From contig JBKJLF010000167.1 of assembly GCA_046597185.1 (NCBI GenBank), forward strand, positions 1 through 18,326: 18,326 nt of DNA, read 5' to 3'. A program made the position numbers and the translations under genes. Source of the DNA: CAMBDR01 sp046597185 (GTDB lineage: Bacteria; Pseudomonadota; Gammaproteobacteria; Burkholderiales; Burkholderiaceae_D). The notes beneath the pieces were generated by a model, which was not told the origin of the DNA, did no database searches, and was given only the letters and a program-made list of their open reading frames with translations. Shown here in pieces: positions 6,041 through 14,364 of this stretch. Position 1 is the first letter of the stretch. Every line of letters begins with the position of its first letter.

Positions 6041-6072
6041 ATTATACCGAAATTTCGGCAAAAGTATTGCCG
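6041..6072 (-). promoter_or_regulatory. Promoter of the zinc-ribbon gene with two overlapping palindromes
   Basis: The minus-strand -10 TATAAT (6041-6046) is preceded directly by the perfect 12-bp palindrome CCGAAATTTCGG (6047-6058). A second inverted repeat, CGGCAA-5-TTGCCG (6056-6072), overlaps it and covers the -35 region, which itself is poor. This suggests control by a DNA-binding protein. The leader before the ATG would be about 80 bases. Confidence 0.5.
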
Positions 6073-6100
6073 AGCATTAATTTTATTTTTAGGGAGGGTG

Positions 6101-6140
6101 AAAAAAATGTCGCGCCGGTGCGACAGTGGTCGCACCAGGC
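6101..6140 (-). terminator. Terminator of the gsp operon
   Basis: On the minus strand an 8-bp GC-rich stem (6129-6136 with 6117-6124) has a 4-base loop and a GCC/GGC extension with one bulge. A run of seven T (6101-6107) follows. It sits about 40 bases after the gspC stop. Six bases between the extended stem and the T-run make it slightly imperfect. Confidence 0.6.
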
Positions 6141-6178
6141 AAGGGGAGGCTTATTTCGCTATGGATTTAAATTTCTAT

Positions 6179-6835
6179 TTATCTATTGTGTAGCTGATTG
6201 GGCGGATTCAATAATTCGCCATTCGGCCCAACTGCGGGTTCTTGCGGGGGCTGCGGCACAATGCCCGGCTGCAGGTTGTTGGGCGGTGGCACTACCACTT
6301 GCTGCGGCGATTGCGGCGGCTCCATGGGGGCGTTCGGCTGTGGCAACGGCTGCTGCGGTATCGGCAAGGCTGGCCCGGTCATGCGGCTGCCTTGATCGGG
6401 TTGGGCCAAGTTGGCGCTTTCCAATTGCGCACCCTTGGCCTCGGGCAAGTTGATGCGCTTGAGCGCGCCATTTTCCGACAACATCACATATTGCGGATGC
6501 ACTTCCTTTAAGCTGACACCGGGCGATAGTTCGCGCCCCACGGGCAAGGCTTGGGCGGGTTTGCCATCGGCCACGATAATGGCCGCGCCATAAGTGCCAT
6601 CGCGCCCGGCAATCACGCCCTTCAATTGATAATTGCTGGCCGTGGCGACCGTTAATTGGCCGCCAAATAGCCGGGTTGCCGCATCAATCGAGATTTCGCC
6701 CGAGCTGTTGGTCGGGATTGCTGCGACGGGGCGCGCCGCAGGTGTTTTAAACAGGTGGATAAACCAAAAAGTGGCCGATCCACACAGCAGCATAAATAAT
6801 ACAAAGCTAACAATAAGAGGCAAACGCTTTTTCAT
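6179..6835 (-). CDS. gspC: GspC-like T2SS inner-membrane protein without PDZ domain
   Basis: This 218-residue protein has a short cytoplasmic start, one membrane helix (about residues 7-25) and a periplasmic HR domain (about 48-130, with LFGG then YQLKGVIAG and a late YVMLSENGALKRINLP). That is the part of GspC that contacts the secretin GspD. The C-terminal 85 residues are rich in Pro, Gln and Asn and end the protein where many GspC homologues (about 270-310 residues) have a PDZ or coiled-coil domain for substrate selection. It is the last gene of the operon, 26 bases after gspF, with a good AAAGGAAAG ribosome binding site. Naming rests on the HR domain and position. Confidence 0.85.
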   Translation of the reverse strand: MKKRLPLIVSFVLFMLLCGSATFWFIHLFKTPAARPVAAIPTNSSGEISIDAATRLFGGQLTVATASNYQLKGVIAGRDGTYGAAIIVADGKPAQALPVGRELSPGVSLKEVHPQYVMLSENGALKRINLPEAKGAQLESANLAQPDQGSRMTGPALPIPQQPLPQPNAPMEPPQSPQQVVVPPPNNLQPGIVPQPPQEPAVGPNGELLNPPNQLHNR

Positions 6836-6861
6836 GACTTTCCTTTTGCGGTCAGGCGCGC

Positions 6862-8082
6862 TTAGCGCACCAATTGATTCAGTTCCATAATCGGCATTAA
6901 CACCGCGAGCACGATCAAGAGCACCACCACACCCATGGTTAAGATGAGTAATGGTTCCAGCATGCCCGCCATCGATAGCGCTCGTCGTTCCAAGTCCGCT
7001 TCTTGCGAGGCGGCAGCGCGGTTTAACATGGAAGGTAATTCGCCGGTAATTTCACCAGCCCGTATCATGTGAATGAGCATGGGTGGAAAATGCTTTTGTA
7101 CCGACAAGGCACGCGCCAGGCTTACGCCCTCACGCACGCTGTTGGTGGCTTCTTCCACCAGTTCGCGCATGGCAATATTGGAGAGCGTGTCGCGGCTGGT
7201 TTGCAATGCCTGTAAAATCGGCACGCCAGATCCGGTGGTAATGGCCAGGGTGCTGGCAAAACGCGCGGTGTTCAGGCTGCGCTCAAATTTGCCATACAGC
7301 GGGGCCGTCAGTTGCCACAGGTGCCAGCGATATTTAATGTCATGATTTTTCAGTGCATTGCGCCAAGCAAACCAGGCGGCAATGATCGCGCCCAAGATAT
7401 AAAAGCCATAATTGCGCACCACGTCGGAGACATTTAACATCATCACGGTCAGGAAGGGCAGTTTCTGCTTGGTGGTGGCAAATACCTGGACGATTTGCGG
7501 CACCACATAGGTGAGCAGGAAAATCACAATCGCAAACGCCACCACGGTCACAATCGCCGGGTACATAAAGGCCAGTTTGACTTTATCCATCAAAGCATTG
7601 CGGCGCTCCAAAAAGTCAGCCAGACGCGATAAAACTTGCGATAAATGCCCGGTTTGCTCACCCGATGCCACCAGCGCGCGGTAGATGTCGGCAAAGTCGC
7701 GCGGATAGCGCGAGAGGATTTCGGACAGCGCGGCACCGCCCATTAATTCAGAACGAATCGCACCAATCAAATCGCGCACATAGGGCCGCTCGGCTTGCTC
7801 CAATAGCGCGGAGAAAGCTTGCTCCAGCGGCAAACCCGCTTCCAGCAAGCTGGCCAATTGGCGGGTGAACAGGGTCAGTTCGATGGCAGAGAGCTTTTCG
7901 CCAAAGCCACCGCGTTTGCTCACGCCAGCGGCATCGACCTGGTTTTCAATCGCCACCACCGAGAGCGCGGCCAGGCCTTGCGCGCGCAGGTCGGCACGCG
8001 CGGCACGGGCGCTGTCGGCGTTGAGTACGCCTTTTTTGGTTTTGCCGAGATCATCCACGGCTTCATAGCGAAAAGCAGGCAT
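6862..8082 (-). CDS. gspF: T2SS inner-membrane platform protein GspF
   Basis: The 406-residue protein is the normal family length. It begins with the typical MPAFRYEAVDDLGKTKKGV segment and has two similar cytoplasmic T2SSF domains (about residues 70-195 and 270-395). Membrane helices lie near 172-192, 222-240 and at the C terminus (about 377-398). GspF is the polytopic core on which the GspE ATPase acts to assemble the pseudopilus. The start lies 5 bases after the gspE stop, which indicates tight coupling. Confidence 0.97.
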   Translation of the reverse strand: MPAFRYEAVDDLGKTKKGVLNADSARAARADLRAQGLAALSVVAIENQVDAAGVSKRGGFGEKLSAIELTLFTRQLASLLEAGLPLEQAFSALLEQAERPYVRDLIGAIRSELMGGAALSEILSRYPRDFADIYRALVASGEQTGHLSQVLSRLADFLERRNALMDKVKLAFMYPAIVTVVAFAIVIFLLTYVVPQIVQVFATTKQKLPFLTVMMLNVSDVVRNYGFYILGAIIAAWFAWRNALKNHDIKYRWHLWQLTAPLYGKFERSLNTARFASTLAITTGSGVPILQALQTSRDTLSNIAMRELVEEATNSVREGVSLARALSVQKHFPPMLIHMIRAGEITGELPSMLNRAAASQEADLERRALSMAGMLEPLLILTMGVVVLLIVLAVLMPIMELNQLVR

Positions 8083-8087
8083 GGGGC

Positions 8088-9518
8088 TTAATCTTTCGTA
8101 ACGCGCAGCAGTTCAGCCAGGGTGGTGGTGCCATTGGCTATCCAACGCTCGCCATCTTCACGCATGGTGCGCATGCCGTCGTGTTGGGCGGTGAGACGAA
8201 TTTCCGCTTCCGAGGCACGGTTATGAATCTGCGCCCGAATCGGATCGGTGGTGAGCAGTAATTCATATACGCCAACCCGGCCCTGGTAGCCCGAGCGGCC
8301 ACATTTGTCGCAACCCACGGCATGCCATGCGCCGTGCTCATCCTTGCGCCGACAATGTTCACACAGTTTGCGCACCAGCCGCTGGGCTACCGCGCCCAGT
8401 AAGGACGATGAGAGCAGGAAGGGTTCAATCCCCATATCCAGCAAACGGGTAACGGCGGCAATCGAATCATTGGTATGCAGCGTGGCCAACACCAGGTGAC
8501 CGGTGAGCGAAGCTTGCACCGCAATTTGCGCGGTTTCGAGATCACGAATTTCACCAATCATGATCACGTCCGGGTCTTGCCGCAAAATGGCGCGCAAGGC
8601 TTTGGCAAAGCTCATGTCGATTTTGGCATTGACCTGGGTTTGGCCAACGCCAATCAAGTCGTATTCGACCGGGTCTTCCACGGTTAAAATATTGGTGGTG
8701 CTGGCATTGAGGCGCGAGAGCGCCGCATACAGCGTGGTGGTTTTACCGGAACCGGTTGGCCCGGTGACCAGCACAATGCCGTGCGGTTGGTTGATGGTGT
8801 GATCAAACTTTTCCAGCAAATCACGATCCATGCCCAAGTGGCTTAAGTCAAGCCGGGTGGCTTCTTTATCGAGCAAACGCAATACCGCGCGTTCGCCGTG
8901 GCCGGTGGGCAGAGTGGAAACCCGCACGTCCACCGGTTTGCCACCCACGCGCAAGGTGATGCGGCCATCTTGCGGCAAGCGTTTTTCGGCAATGTCGAGC
9001 GCGGCCATGATTTTGATACGCGAAATCAGTGAGGCGTGAATCGCTTTTTTGGGGCGGATCACATCACGCAAGGCACCGTCGATGCGAAAGCGTACCACCG
9101 AGGTTTGTTCAAACGGTTCGATATGGATGTCCGACGCACCTTCGCGCAGCGATTGCGTGAGTAGCGCGTTAATCATGCGGATGACCGGCGCATCGTCGGC
9201 GGATTCGAGCAAGTCTTCAATCGCGGGCACATCTTGCATCAGCTTGGTCAAGTCGAGATCGGCTTCAAATTCATCGGCCACTTGCGAGGCGTCGCCGCCC
9301 GAGCTGGCGTAGGCGCGCGCGATGGCGTCTTCCAGCTCTTGCTTGGGGATGGATTTGAGTTTGACCCGGCCAAAACGACGCGAGACTTCGGCAATCGCCG
9401 TGGCGGGTGTGGCGCTGGAAATCCAGACTTCCACTGCGTGCGGCACGGCGTCGCTACGCTTGGCCAGCAAGCCGTAGTCGCGCGCGTAGGCGTAGGGGAG
9501 GAGGCGGGCGTCTATCAT
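8088..9518 (-). CDS. gspE: T2SS secretion ATPase GspE
   Basis: The chosen ATG at 9518 gives 476 residues and lies 7 bases after the gspD stop. In-frame ATGs further upstream (to 9593) would overlap the gspD end and are less likely. The protein has the N-terminal GspL-binding domain, Walker A GPTGSGKT at 253-260, an aspartate box near 281-285, Walker B around 315-326 (DPDVIMIGEIRD), and a His box TLHTND near 346-351. A C-terminal tetracysteine zinc site has Cys at 386, 389, 403 and 406. The zinc loop is only 13 residues between the CX2C pairs, shorter than in classic GspE. GspE hexamers on the cytoplasmic face power pseudopilus extension through GspL and GspF. Confidence 0.96.
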   Translation of the reverse strand: MIDARLLPYAYARDYGLLAKRSDAVPHAVEVWISSATPATAIAEVSRRFGRVKLKSIPKQELEDAIARAYASSGGDASQVADEFEADLDLTKLMQDVPAIEDLLESADDAPVIRMINALLTQSLREGASDIHIEPFEQTSVVRFRIDGALRDVIRPKKAIHASLISRIKIMAALDIAEKRLPQDGRITLRVGGKPVDVRVSTLPTGHGERAVLRLLDKEATRLDLSHLGMDRDLLEKFDHTINQPHGIVLVTGPTGSGKTTTLYAALSRLNASTTNILTVEDPVEYDLIGVGQTQVNAKIDMSFAKALRAILRQDPDVIMIGEIRDLETAQIAVQASLTGHLVLATLHTNDSIAAVTRLLDMGIEPFLLSSSLLGAVAQRLVRKLCEHCRRKDEHGAWHAVGCDKCGRSGYQGRVGVYELLLTTDPIRAQIHNRASEAEIRLTAQHDGMRTMREDGERWIANGTTTLAELLRVTKD

Positions 9519-9525
9519 GGCGCGC

Positions 9526-11727
9526 TCATGGCTTGGGTTGGGTGGCGGTGCCAACCGGCTCATTGGTCGGTGCTTTAATGGCGCTGGGGCCATTCAGGCG
9601 GCCATTCTCCAGGGGCGGGAGGACTGCGCCGCCCAAGTCTTCCACCAGTGGGGTTTTGTTGGGTTGGTAGGCCTTTTCCGCACCGCGAATATAGCTGTAG
9701 CGGTCACTGGCCAGGTTGGCGCTTTGTTCGGCGGTGCGAATCACAACCGGGCGCAGGAACACCATTAAATTGGTCTTTTTGCGTTCATTCTTTTGGTGCT
9801 TGAATAAATTGCCAAGAATGGGAATGTCGCCCAAGCCGCGTACTTTGTCGAGATTAGCCTTGCCGTTGTCTTCAATCAAACCACCCAGGACAATGATTTG
9901 GCCATCGTCTGCTAGCACATTGGTTTCAATCGAGCGCTTATTGGTGATGATGCCGACTTTGGGATCGGTGGAATCGACACTGGACATTTCCTGGAAAATC
10001 ACCATTTTGACGGTGCCGCCTTCGGAAACCTGGGGCCTTACCCGTAAAGTGAGGCCCACGTCTTTACGTTCGATGGTTTGGAACGGGTTGGCCCCGGCTG
10101 AGCCTTGCTGGGTAAATGAACCGCTAACAAACGGCACGTTTTGCCCGACCACGATTTTGGCTTCTTCATTGTCGAGCGTGAGCATATTCGGGGTTGATAA
10201 AATATTCGCATTACCATCCGTTTCCATTGCTTGCGCGATGGCCCCCAGGCCGAGTTTGCCCGCCGTTTGTTTGAAAATGCCCAGCGATAAACCGGGGCTG
10301 ATACCCGTCGCCAGCGCGGCTGCGTTGCCCGTGGCGAGCGATAAAATATTATTGGCAGAATTATTGCTGACGCCGCCAACCCGGTAATCGCTGCCGGCAT
10401 TGCCGGACAAGCCCAGCCATTGAATCCCGAATTCTGAGGCTTTGGCCGAAGTGACTTCAACGATCAAGGATTCGATATACACCTGAACACGGCGCGAATC
10501 AAGTAAATCGATTACATTGCGCAGATTGCGGTACACCGGTTCGCTGGCGGTAATGATAATGGTATTGGTGGCCGCGTCGGCTTGAATAAAGCCTGCGGCA
10601 CCACCTGACGAAAGTGGCTGCGGTGCTGGTGAGCTGGGTGGAATCACGCCCGGTTGATTGCCGCCCGGATTCGGTTGGGCACCTGGTTGCGCGCTATTGC
10701 TGGTGCTGCTGCTGGCTGCACCGCTGGAACTGTCGGACGAGACCACGGCGCGCAAGGTTTGCGCCAGTTTGGTGGCGTCGGCATTTTTTAAATACACCAC
10801 ATGCACATTGCCGATTTGCGTAGTCGGTTGATCGAGTTTGGCGATTAGGGATTTGGCAAAATTAGCGCGCGCCAGCGACGGGGCGCGTAATACGATGGAG
10901 TTGGTGCGGGGGTCAGCCAGGGCGCTGATACGGCCACCATCCGGGCCGGCATTGCCTTCGGTTAAACGCGCGACCATGGTGGCAATGTCGGAGGCAATTG
11001 CATGGCGGATTGGAATGACATCGATATCGCTATTGGGCGGGGTGTCGAGCGCGGCAATGATTTTGCCCAAGCGCGTGACGTTGTCGGCATAGTCGGTAAT
11101 GATTAAGGTGTTATTGCCGGGGTTGGCATTGACGGTATTGTTGGGCGAAATTAGTGGCCGTAAAATGGTCACCAAATTGGTGGATGATTCATAATTGAGG
11201 CGGAAGATTTGGCTCACAATCTGGTCGCCTTTGACCGGGTTGGAGAGTGGTGCAATTTGAGTCGGGCTACTGTGCAACTTGGCTTCGGATTCCGGCACCA
11301 CTTTGGCAAAGCCATCGCCCATGACCAGCGCATTGCCCGTCAGGCGCAGGGTGGAGCTGAGTAGCTTTAAGGTATCGGCCTTGGAGAGCGGCTTTTCCGG
11401 GGCCAGCGTCATGGTGCCCTTGACGCGCGGATCGACAATAAAGGTAATGCCAACGTAATGGCCTACCGCCTTGACCACCGATTCAATATCGGCATTGACC
11501 ATACTCAACGTCGCTTCTTGTCCTTTTCCCTCTGCCGCCAGATTGCCACTCACCAAGGCGCAAGCCAAGGCTGCGCCAAGGCCGAGTCGGTGCCAGGTGG
11601 ATAAGGTGGATAAGGTGGCCAAGGTGGACAAGGCCAGTGGTTTTAAAAGCGGATGCATGAACGAATTCGCGTTAGTGCGACTTGGAGTGGGTTTTTTTGT
11701 AATAGCCATGGTGAATGTTTTTTTCAT
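9526..11727 (-). CDS. gspD: T2SS outer-membrane secretin GspD
   Basis: The 733-residue protein forms the outer-membrane pore. An N-terminal region of about 65 residues with an unusually late signal-like hydrophobic stretch (LGAALACALVSGNLAA) precedes the N0 domain (LSMVNADIESVVKAVGHY), then N1-N3. N3 is interrupted by a Ser/Pro/Gly/Asn-rich linker (about 345-395). The secretin domain includes VEVTSAKASEFGIQWLG, VGQNVPFVSG and the typical late GDIPILGNLF. The C-terminal S-domain is short and Pro-rich. The ATG overlaps the gspN stop in ATGA, which suggests translational coupling. Met at residue 7 or 24 may be the real start, since either would give a more ordinary leader. Confidence 0.96.
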   Translation of the reverse strand: MKKTFTMAITKKPTPSRTNANSFMHPLLKPLALSTLATLSTLSTWHRLGLGAALACALVSGNLAAEGKGQEATLSMVNADIESVVKAVGHYVGITFIVDPRVKGTMTLAPEKPLSKADTLKLLSSTLRLTGNALVMGDGFAKVVPESEAKLHSSPTQIAPLSNPVKGDQIVSQIFRLNYESSTNLVTILRPLISPNNTVNANPGNNTLIITDYADNVTRLGKIIAALDTPPNSDIDVIPIRHAIASDIATMVARLTEGNAGPDGGRISALADPRTNSIVLRAPSLARANFAKSLIAKLDQPTTQIGNVHVVYLKNADATKLAQTLRAVVSSDSSSGAASSSTSNSAQPGAQPNPGGNQPGVIPPSSPAPQPLSSGGAAGFIQADAATNTIIITASEPVYRNLRNVIDLLDSRRVQVYIESLIVEVTSAKASEFGIQWLGLSGNAGSDYRVGGVSNNSANNILSLATGNAAALATGISPGLSLGIFKQTAGKLGLGAIAQAMETDGNANILSTPNMLTLDNEEAKIVVGQNVPFVSGSFTQQGSAGANPFQTIERKDVGLTLRVRPQVSEGGTVKMVIFQEMSSVDSTDPKVGIITNKRSIETNVLADDGQIIVLGGLIEDNGKANLDKVRGLGDIPILGNLFKHQKNERKKTNLMVFLRPVVIRTAEQSANLASDRYSYIRGAEKAYQPNKTPLVEDLGGAVLPPLENGRLNGPSAIKAPTNEPVGTATQPKP
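11595..11630. repeat. Four 9-bp tandem units in the GspD leader
   Basis: AGGTGGATA occurs twice, followed by AGGTGGCCA and AGGTGGACA. On the coding (minus) strand they encode repeated Thr-Leu-Ser or Thr-Leu-Ala before the hydrophobic core of the leader. The unit is three codons, so copy-number changes keep the frame and alter only leader length. Confidence 0.8.
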
Positions 11728-12500
11728 TGTCTAAACTCTAAAGCAATAATGTTTTTGTCGCTTGCTATGCGGCGCTGACCCAATAGATTGAGTAAAGTCG
11801 CCAAATTTTCTTCTTCCCCTTTGGCCGCCTGTGCATTGCCAGAAAACGCGAATTGGCCGTTTTGCAACTGACCTTTTCCTGACAAGAGCAACGGCCCTTT
11901 CACTGTTGCGAGTACCATTTGTGCTTGCTGACCTTCCCACTGCATCGTGAGTTGATACGTGCCCAATGGTTTGACACTGGACACGGCAGAAGCAATATCG
12001 TTCAATTCCAGTGTGGTTTTGCCACGTAAATCCACTTGCTGACCTTGGCGTTGCAAATTCAAGGTATCCCACTTGAGCCGCATCTCACCCGAAGGCCGGA
12101 GCGTGTTCAAGGGTGCGCCTAATCCTGCCAGACGCTCGGCCGGTTGGGTAATACTGCCCGCACTCACTTGCCAATCACTCCAACTGCCTGTTACTTGTAC
12201 TGGCGCACTCAAGGCCGCCGGGTTTTCCAGCCGCATCTGCACCTGGCCCAGTAATACCATGGGCGAGAGTTGCCAAGCAAAGCGCCCCGGCAACAGCGGC
12301 GTGACCGGGTCATTGCGACCGGGTGCGCCGCCAATAAATGCCGAACCATGCCAGATACTGCCTTGCGGGTCGCCTAAAGTCAGCCTGCCTGCCGTTTGCT
12401 TTTCAATAACGTCTACCAACCATGCGGCGGGTAAAAAAAACAAAACTGTCAAAAATATCGTGAGCAGCGCTGCGCCCAACCACAGTGCCACGCGTGTCAA
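11724..12500 (-). CDS. gspN: T2SS protein GspN
   Basis: This encodes 258 residues, normal for GspN. It has an N-terminal membrane anchor (about residues 5-28), followed by a periplasmic beta-rich domain with the family's LTLGDPQGSIWHGSA segment and LLPGRFAWQL. GspN is an accessory T2SS component found in only some systems; its job is not settled. Its stop overlaps the gspD start by four bases. A 43-base gap separates it from gspM. Confidence 0.9.
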   Translation of the reverse strand: MTRVALWLGAALLTIFLTVLFFLPAAWLVDVIEKQTAGRLTLGDPQGSIWHGSAFIGGAPGRNDPVTPLLPGRFAWQLSPMVLLGQVQMRLENPAALSAPVQVTGSWSDWQVSAGSITQPAERLAGLGAPLNTLRPSGEMRLKWDTLNLQRQGQQVDLRGKTTLELNDIASAVSSVKPLGTYQLTMQWEGQQAQMVLATVKGPLLLSGKGQLQNGQFAFSGNAQAAKGEEENLATLLNLLGQRRIASDKNIIALEFRQ

Positions 12501-12543
12501 TTTCGCTCTCCTTGTTGGTCGGCTTTTTGTGTTGCCAGGGGCA

Positions 12544-13032
12544 TCATTGCAATTGCTGCCGCAAGGTCAGGCTGGCATTGACATTGCCAACCGTCGATTG
12601 TGCCACGATGGATGCTTCCAAAACCGAAATCCGACTGGTTTTTTGCACTTCCGCCAGCCAGCTCGCCAAATTGGCGAAGGATACGTTGCTCAGTTTGACG
12701 ACCGCAAAGTCGCTGGTGAATGACATGCTGGCGGGGGTTAAGCCACGCTGACTCATCATTTGTTCCAGACTTTCTTTGGTGATCGGCGTGACATTCGCAG
12801 GGGCAACACTGGCATAGCGCTGCGCTTCCTGAATCAAGAGCTGGGTTTGTGCCGCTTCCTGGCGTAATTTGGGTAAATCTTTTTGTAATTGGGCATGACC
12901 GTCCATGGCGGGGGCGAAGGCCAGCAAATACAATACGGCGACCAGCCCAAAAATGGCGGCAAAACTGATCAGTTTGCGCTCTTGCTGGCTGCGTTCTTGC
13001 CAAAAGTTGTCGAATGATGCGGATTCACTCAT
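12544..13032 (-). CDS. gspM: T2SS inner-membrane protein GspM
   Basis: This 162-residue protein has a short cytoplasmic part ending in QQERKL, one membrane helix (about residues 21-41) and a periplasmic ferredoxin-like domain reaching LTLRQQLQ. This is the standard GspM plan. It pairs with GspL in the inner-membrane platform. Its ATG overlaps the gspL stop in ATGA, so translation of the two is probably coupled. Confidence 0.93.
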   Translation of the reverse strand: MSESASFDNFWQERSQQERKLISFAAIFGLVAVLYLLAFAPAMDGHAQLQKDLPKLRQEAAQTQLLIQEAQRYASVAPANVTPITKESLEQMMSQRGLTPASMSFTSDFAVVKLSNVSFANLASWLAEVQKTSRISVLEASIVAQSTVGNVNASLTLRQQLQ

Positions 13033-14288
13033 AGGGTACTCCGAATTTCCCAGGTGTCCGGGGCGGTTGATTTAATGGCGATGTTGCGTGCCGCCAGGGC
13101 TTGATCCATTTCTTTAAGTGGTATTTCGCCATCGGTTTTCAGGCGTACCACCAGCACTTTGTCTTTGTATTCGAGGCCGGCAATGCTGGCCACTTTGCGC
13201 CCTTGCGAAATGGTGCTCCATGCATCGCCAAAGGCGGCAACCAGGGCGGCAAAATCATACGACGGTGGTTCGCCGCTGGCGACTTTGCCGGTGCTGATTT
13301 TTTTGCGAATTTGGGCGGGCAGGTCAGAGCTGACCGGTTCTTTGGGAAAAACCTGGGTAAATGACAGCATCATTGATTTACGCAGTATATTGGATTCGCT
13401 GCGCAACTTCAGCCATTGGTAATTGAGTGCGGCGATATGGGTAAGTAATACCAAACCGAGTAAAACCAAAGGCCAACGCCAGCGCGCCCATGCAAAATCG
13501 GCAGCACCGCCAGCAACCAAGCCTTGCATTAAATCCACCCCGGCAGCGGGTGCGCCCGCCAGCCAGTGGCTCCATTGGTCGGCCTGAAATTTAATCCCTT
13601 CGGTCAGATCGCTGTGCAGTGCCTGATAATTGGCTAATTGATTGGCGGGTACGCAGAGGTGAATCGGGCCTTGTGGCACGAGGGCGCGCACGGTTTCGAC
13701 GATATTGGCTTCGATATGCGCCAGTTCGGGTAAAACCGGAATCCCCATGGCGCTGTCGGCGTCGAGGCGCACGCTTAAATCGATGGCTGCATCCGCCGCT
13801 TCGCTCATTTCGCTGATGGCGGCACTGACGCCATCGCCGTTGTGGGATAAACACAGTTGGGTTGGCAACATCACAATTTTGCTGGCACCCAGGTCGCGTA
13901 GTGTTTTATTTAGCTTTTCCAGCCATGCGCGTTCGGCTACGGCCACCATACGCATACCATCCGCGCCTGCTGCGCCTTGGTGCGCTACCACCACACAGTC
14001 GGCCGGGTCGCTCACGATTTGGTCTTCCACCATATTCGGTAAAGCGGCTTTTAAACGTGCTGGCGAGAGTGGCGGTAATTTCAGGCGCAATAAGGAGACA
14101 TCGCTGGCAGCCAGCAACAGGGTGACTTGTTGCGCTTCGTCGATCATAGTATTCATGCCCGTCAGCGGTAGCGCGCCCTGGCGTTCAATCGCACCGCTAT
14201 TGGACACCATCGCAAACGGGCAGGCGAGCGCGCCATGCGCGCTATCGACGCTGGCCTTGGAGGGGTGGCGAATATACAAAGTACTCAA
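13029..14288 (-). CDS. gspL: T2SS inner-membrane protein GspL
   Basis: The 419-residue protein has a large cytoplasmic actin-like domain (about residues 1-255), a membrane helix (about 270-290) and a periplasmic ferredoxin-like domain ending in WEIRSTL. The cytoplasmic domain includes the typical LPPLSPARLKAALPNMVEDQI segment. GspL holds the GspE ATPase at the membrane and pairs with GspM. The start is TTG at 14288, because the alternative ATG at residue 27 would cut the first strand of the domain. The 76-base gap to gspK is the largest inside the operon and contains AT-rich repeats (TTATTTTTA twice). Confidence 0.94.
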   Translation of the reverse strand: MSTLYIRHPSKASVDSAHGALACPFAMVSNSGAIERQGALPLTGMNTMIDEAQQVTLLLAASDVSLLRLKLPPLSPARLKAALPNMVEDQIVSDPADCVVVAHQGAAGADGMRMVAVAERAWLEKLNKTLRDLGASKIVMLPTQLCLSHNGDGVSAAISEMSEAADAAIDLSVRLDADSAMGIPVLPELAHIEANIVETVRALVPQGPIHLCVPANQLANYQALHSDLTEGIKFQADQWSHWLAGAPAAGVDLMQGLVAGGAADFAWARWRWPLVLLGLVLLTHIAALNYQWLKLRSESNILRKSMMLSFTQVFPKEPVSSDLPAQIRKKISTGKVASGEPPSYDFAALVAAFGDAWSTISQGRKVASIAGLEYKDKVLVVRLKTDGEIPLKEMDQALAARNIAIKSTAPDTWEIRSTL

Positions 14289-14364
14289 GATGTCTCGCTT
14301 TATACTAAGGAAATAGGTAAAAATAAGTTAAAAATAAGCCGCTAAAGAACGATTGAGCCGGGTG

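Noticed and set aside
9716..10387. A 223-codon plus-strand open frame
   Set aside because: It is the shadow of gspD, whose secretin motifs are unmistakable.
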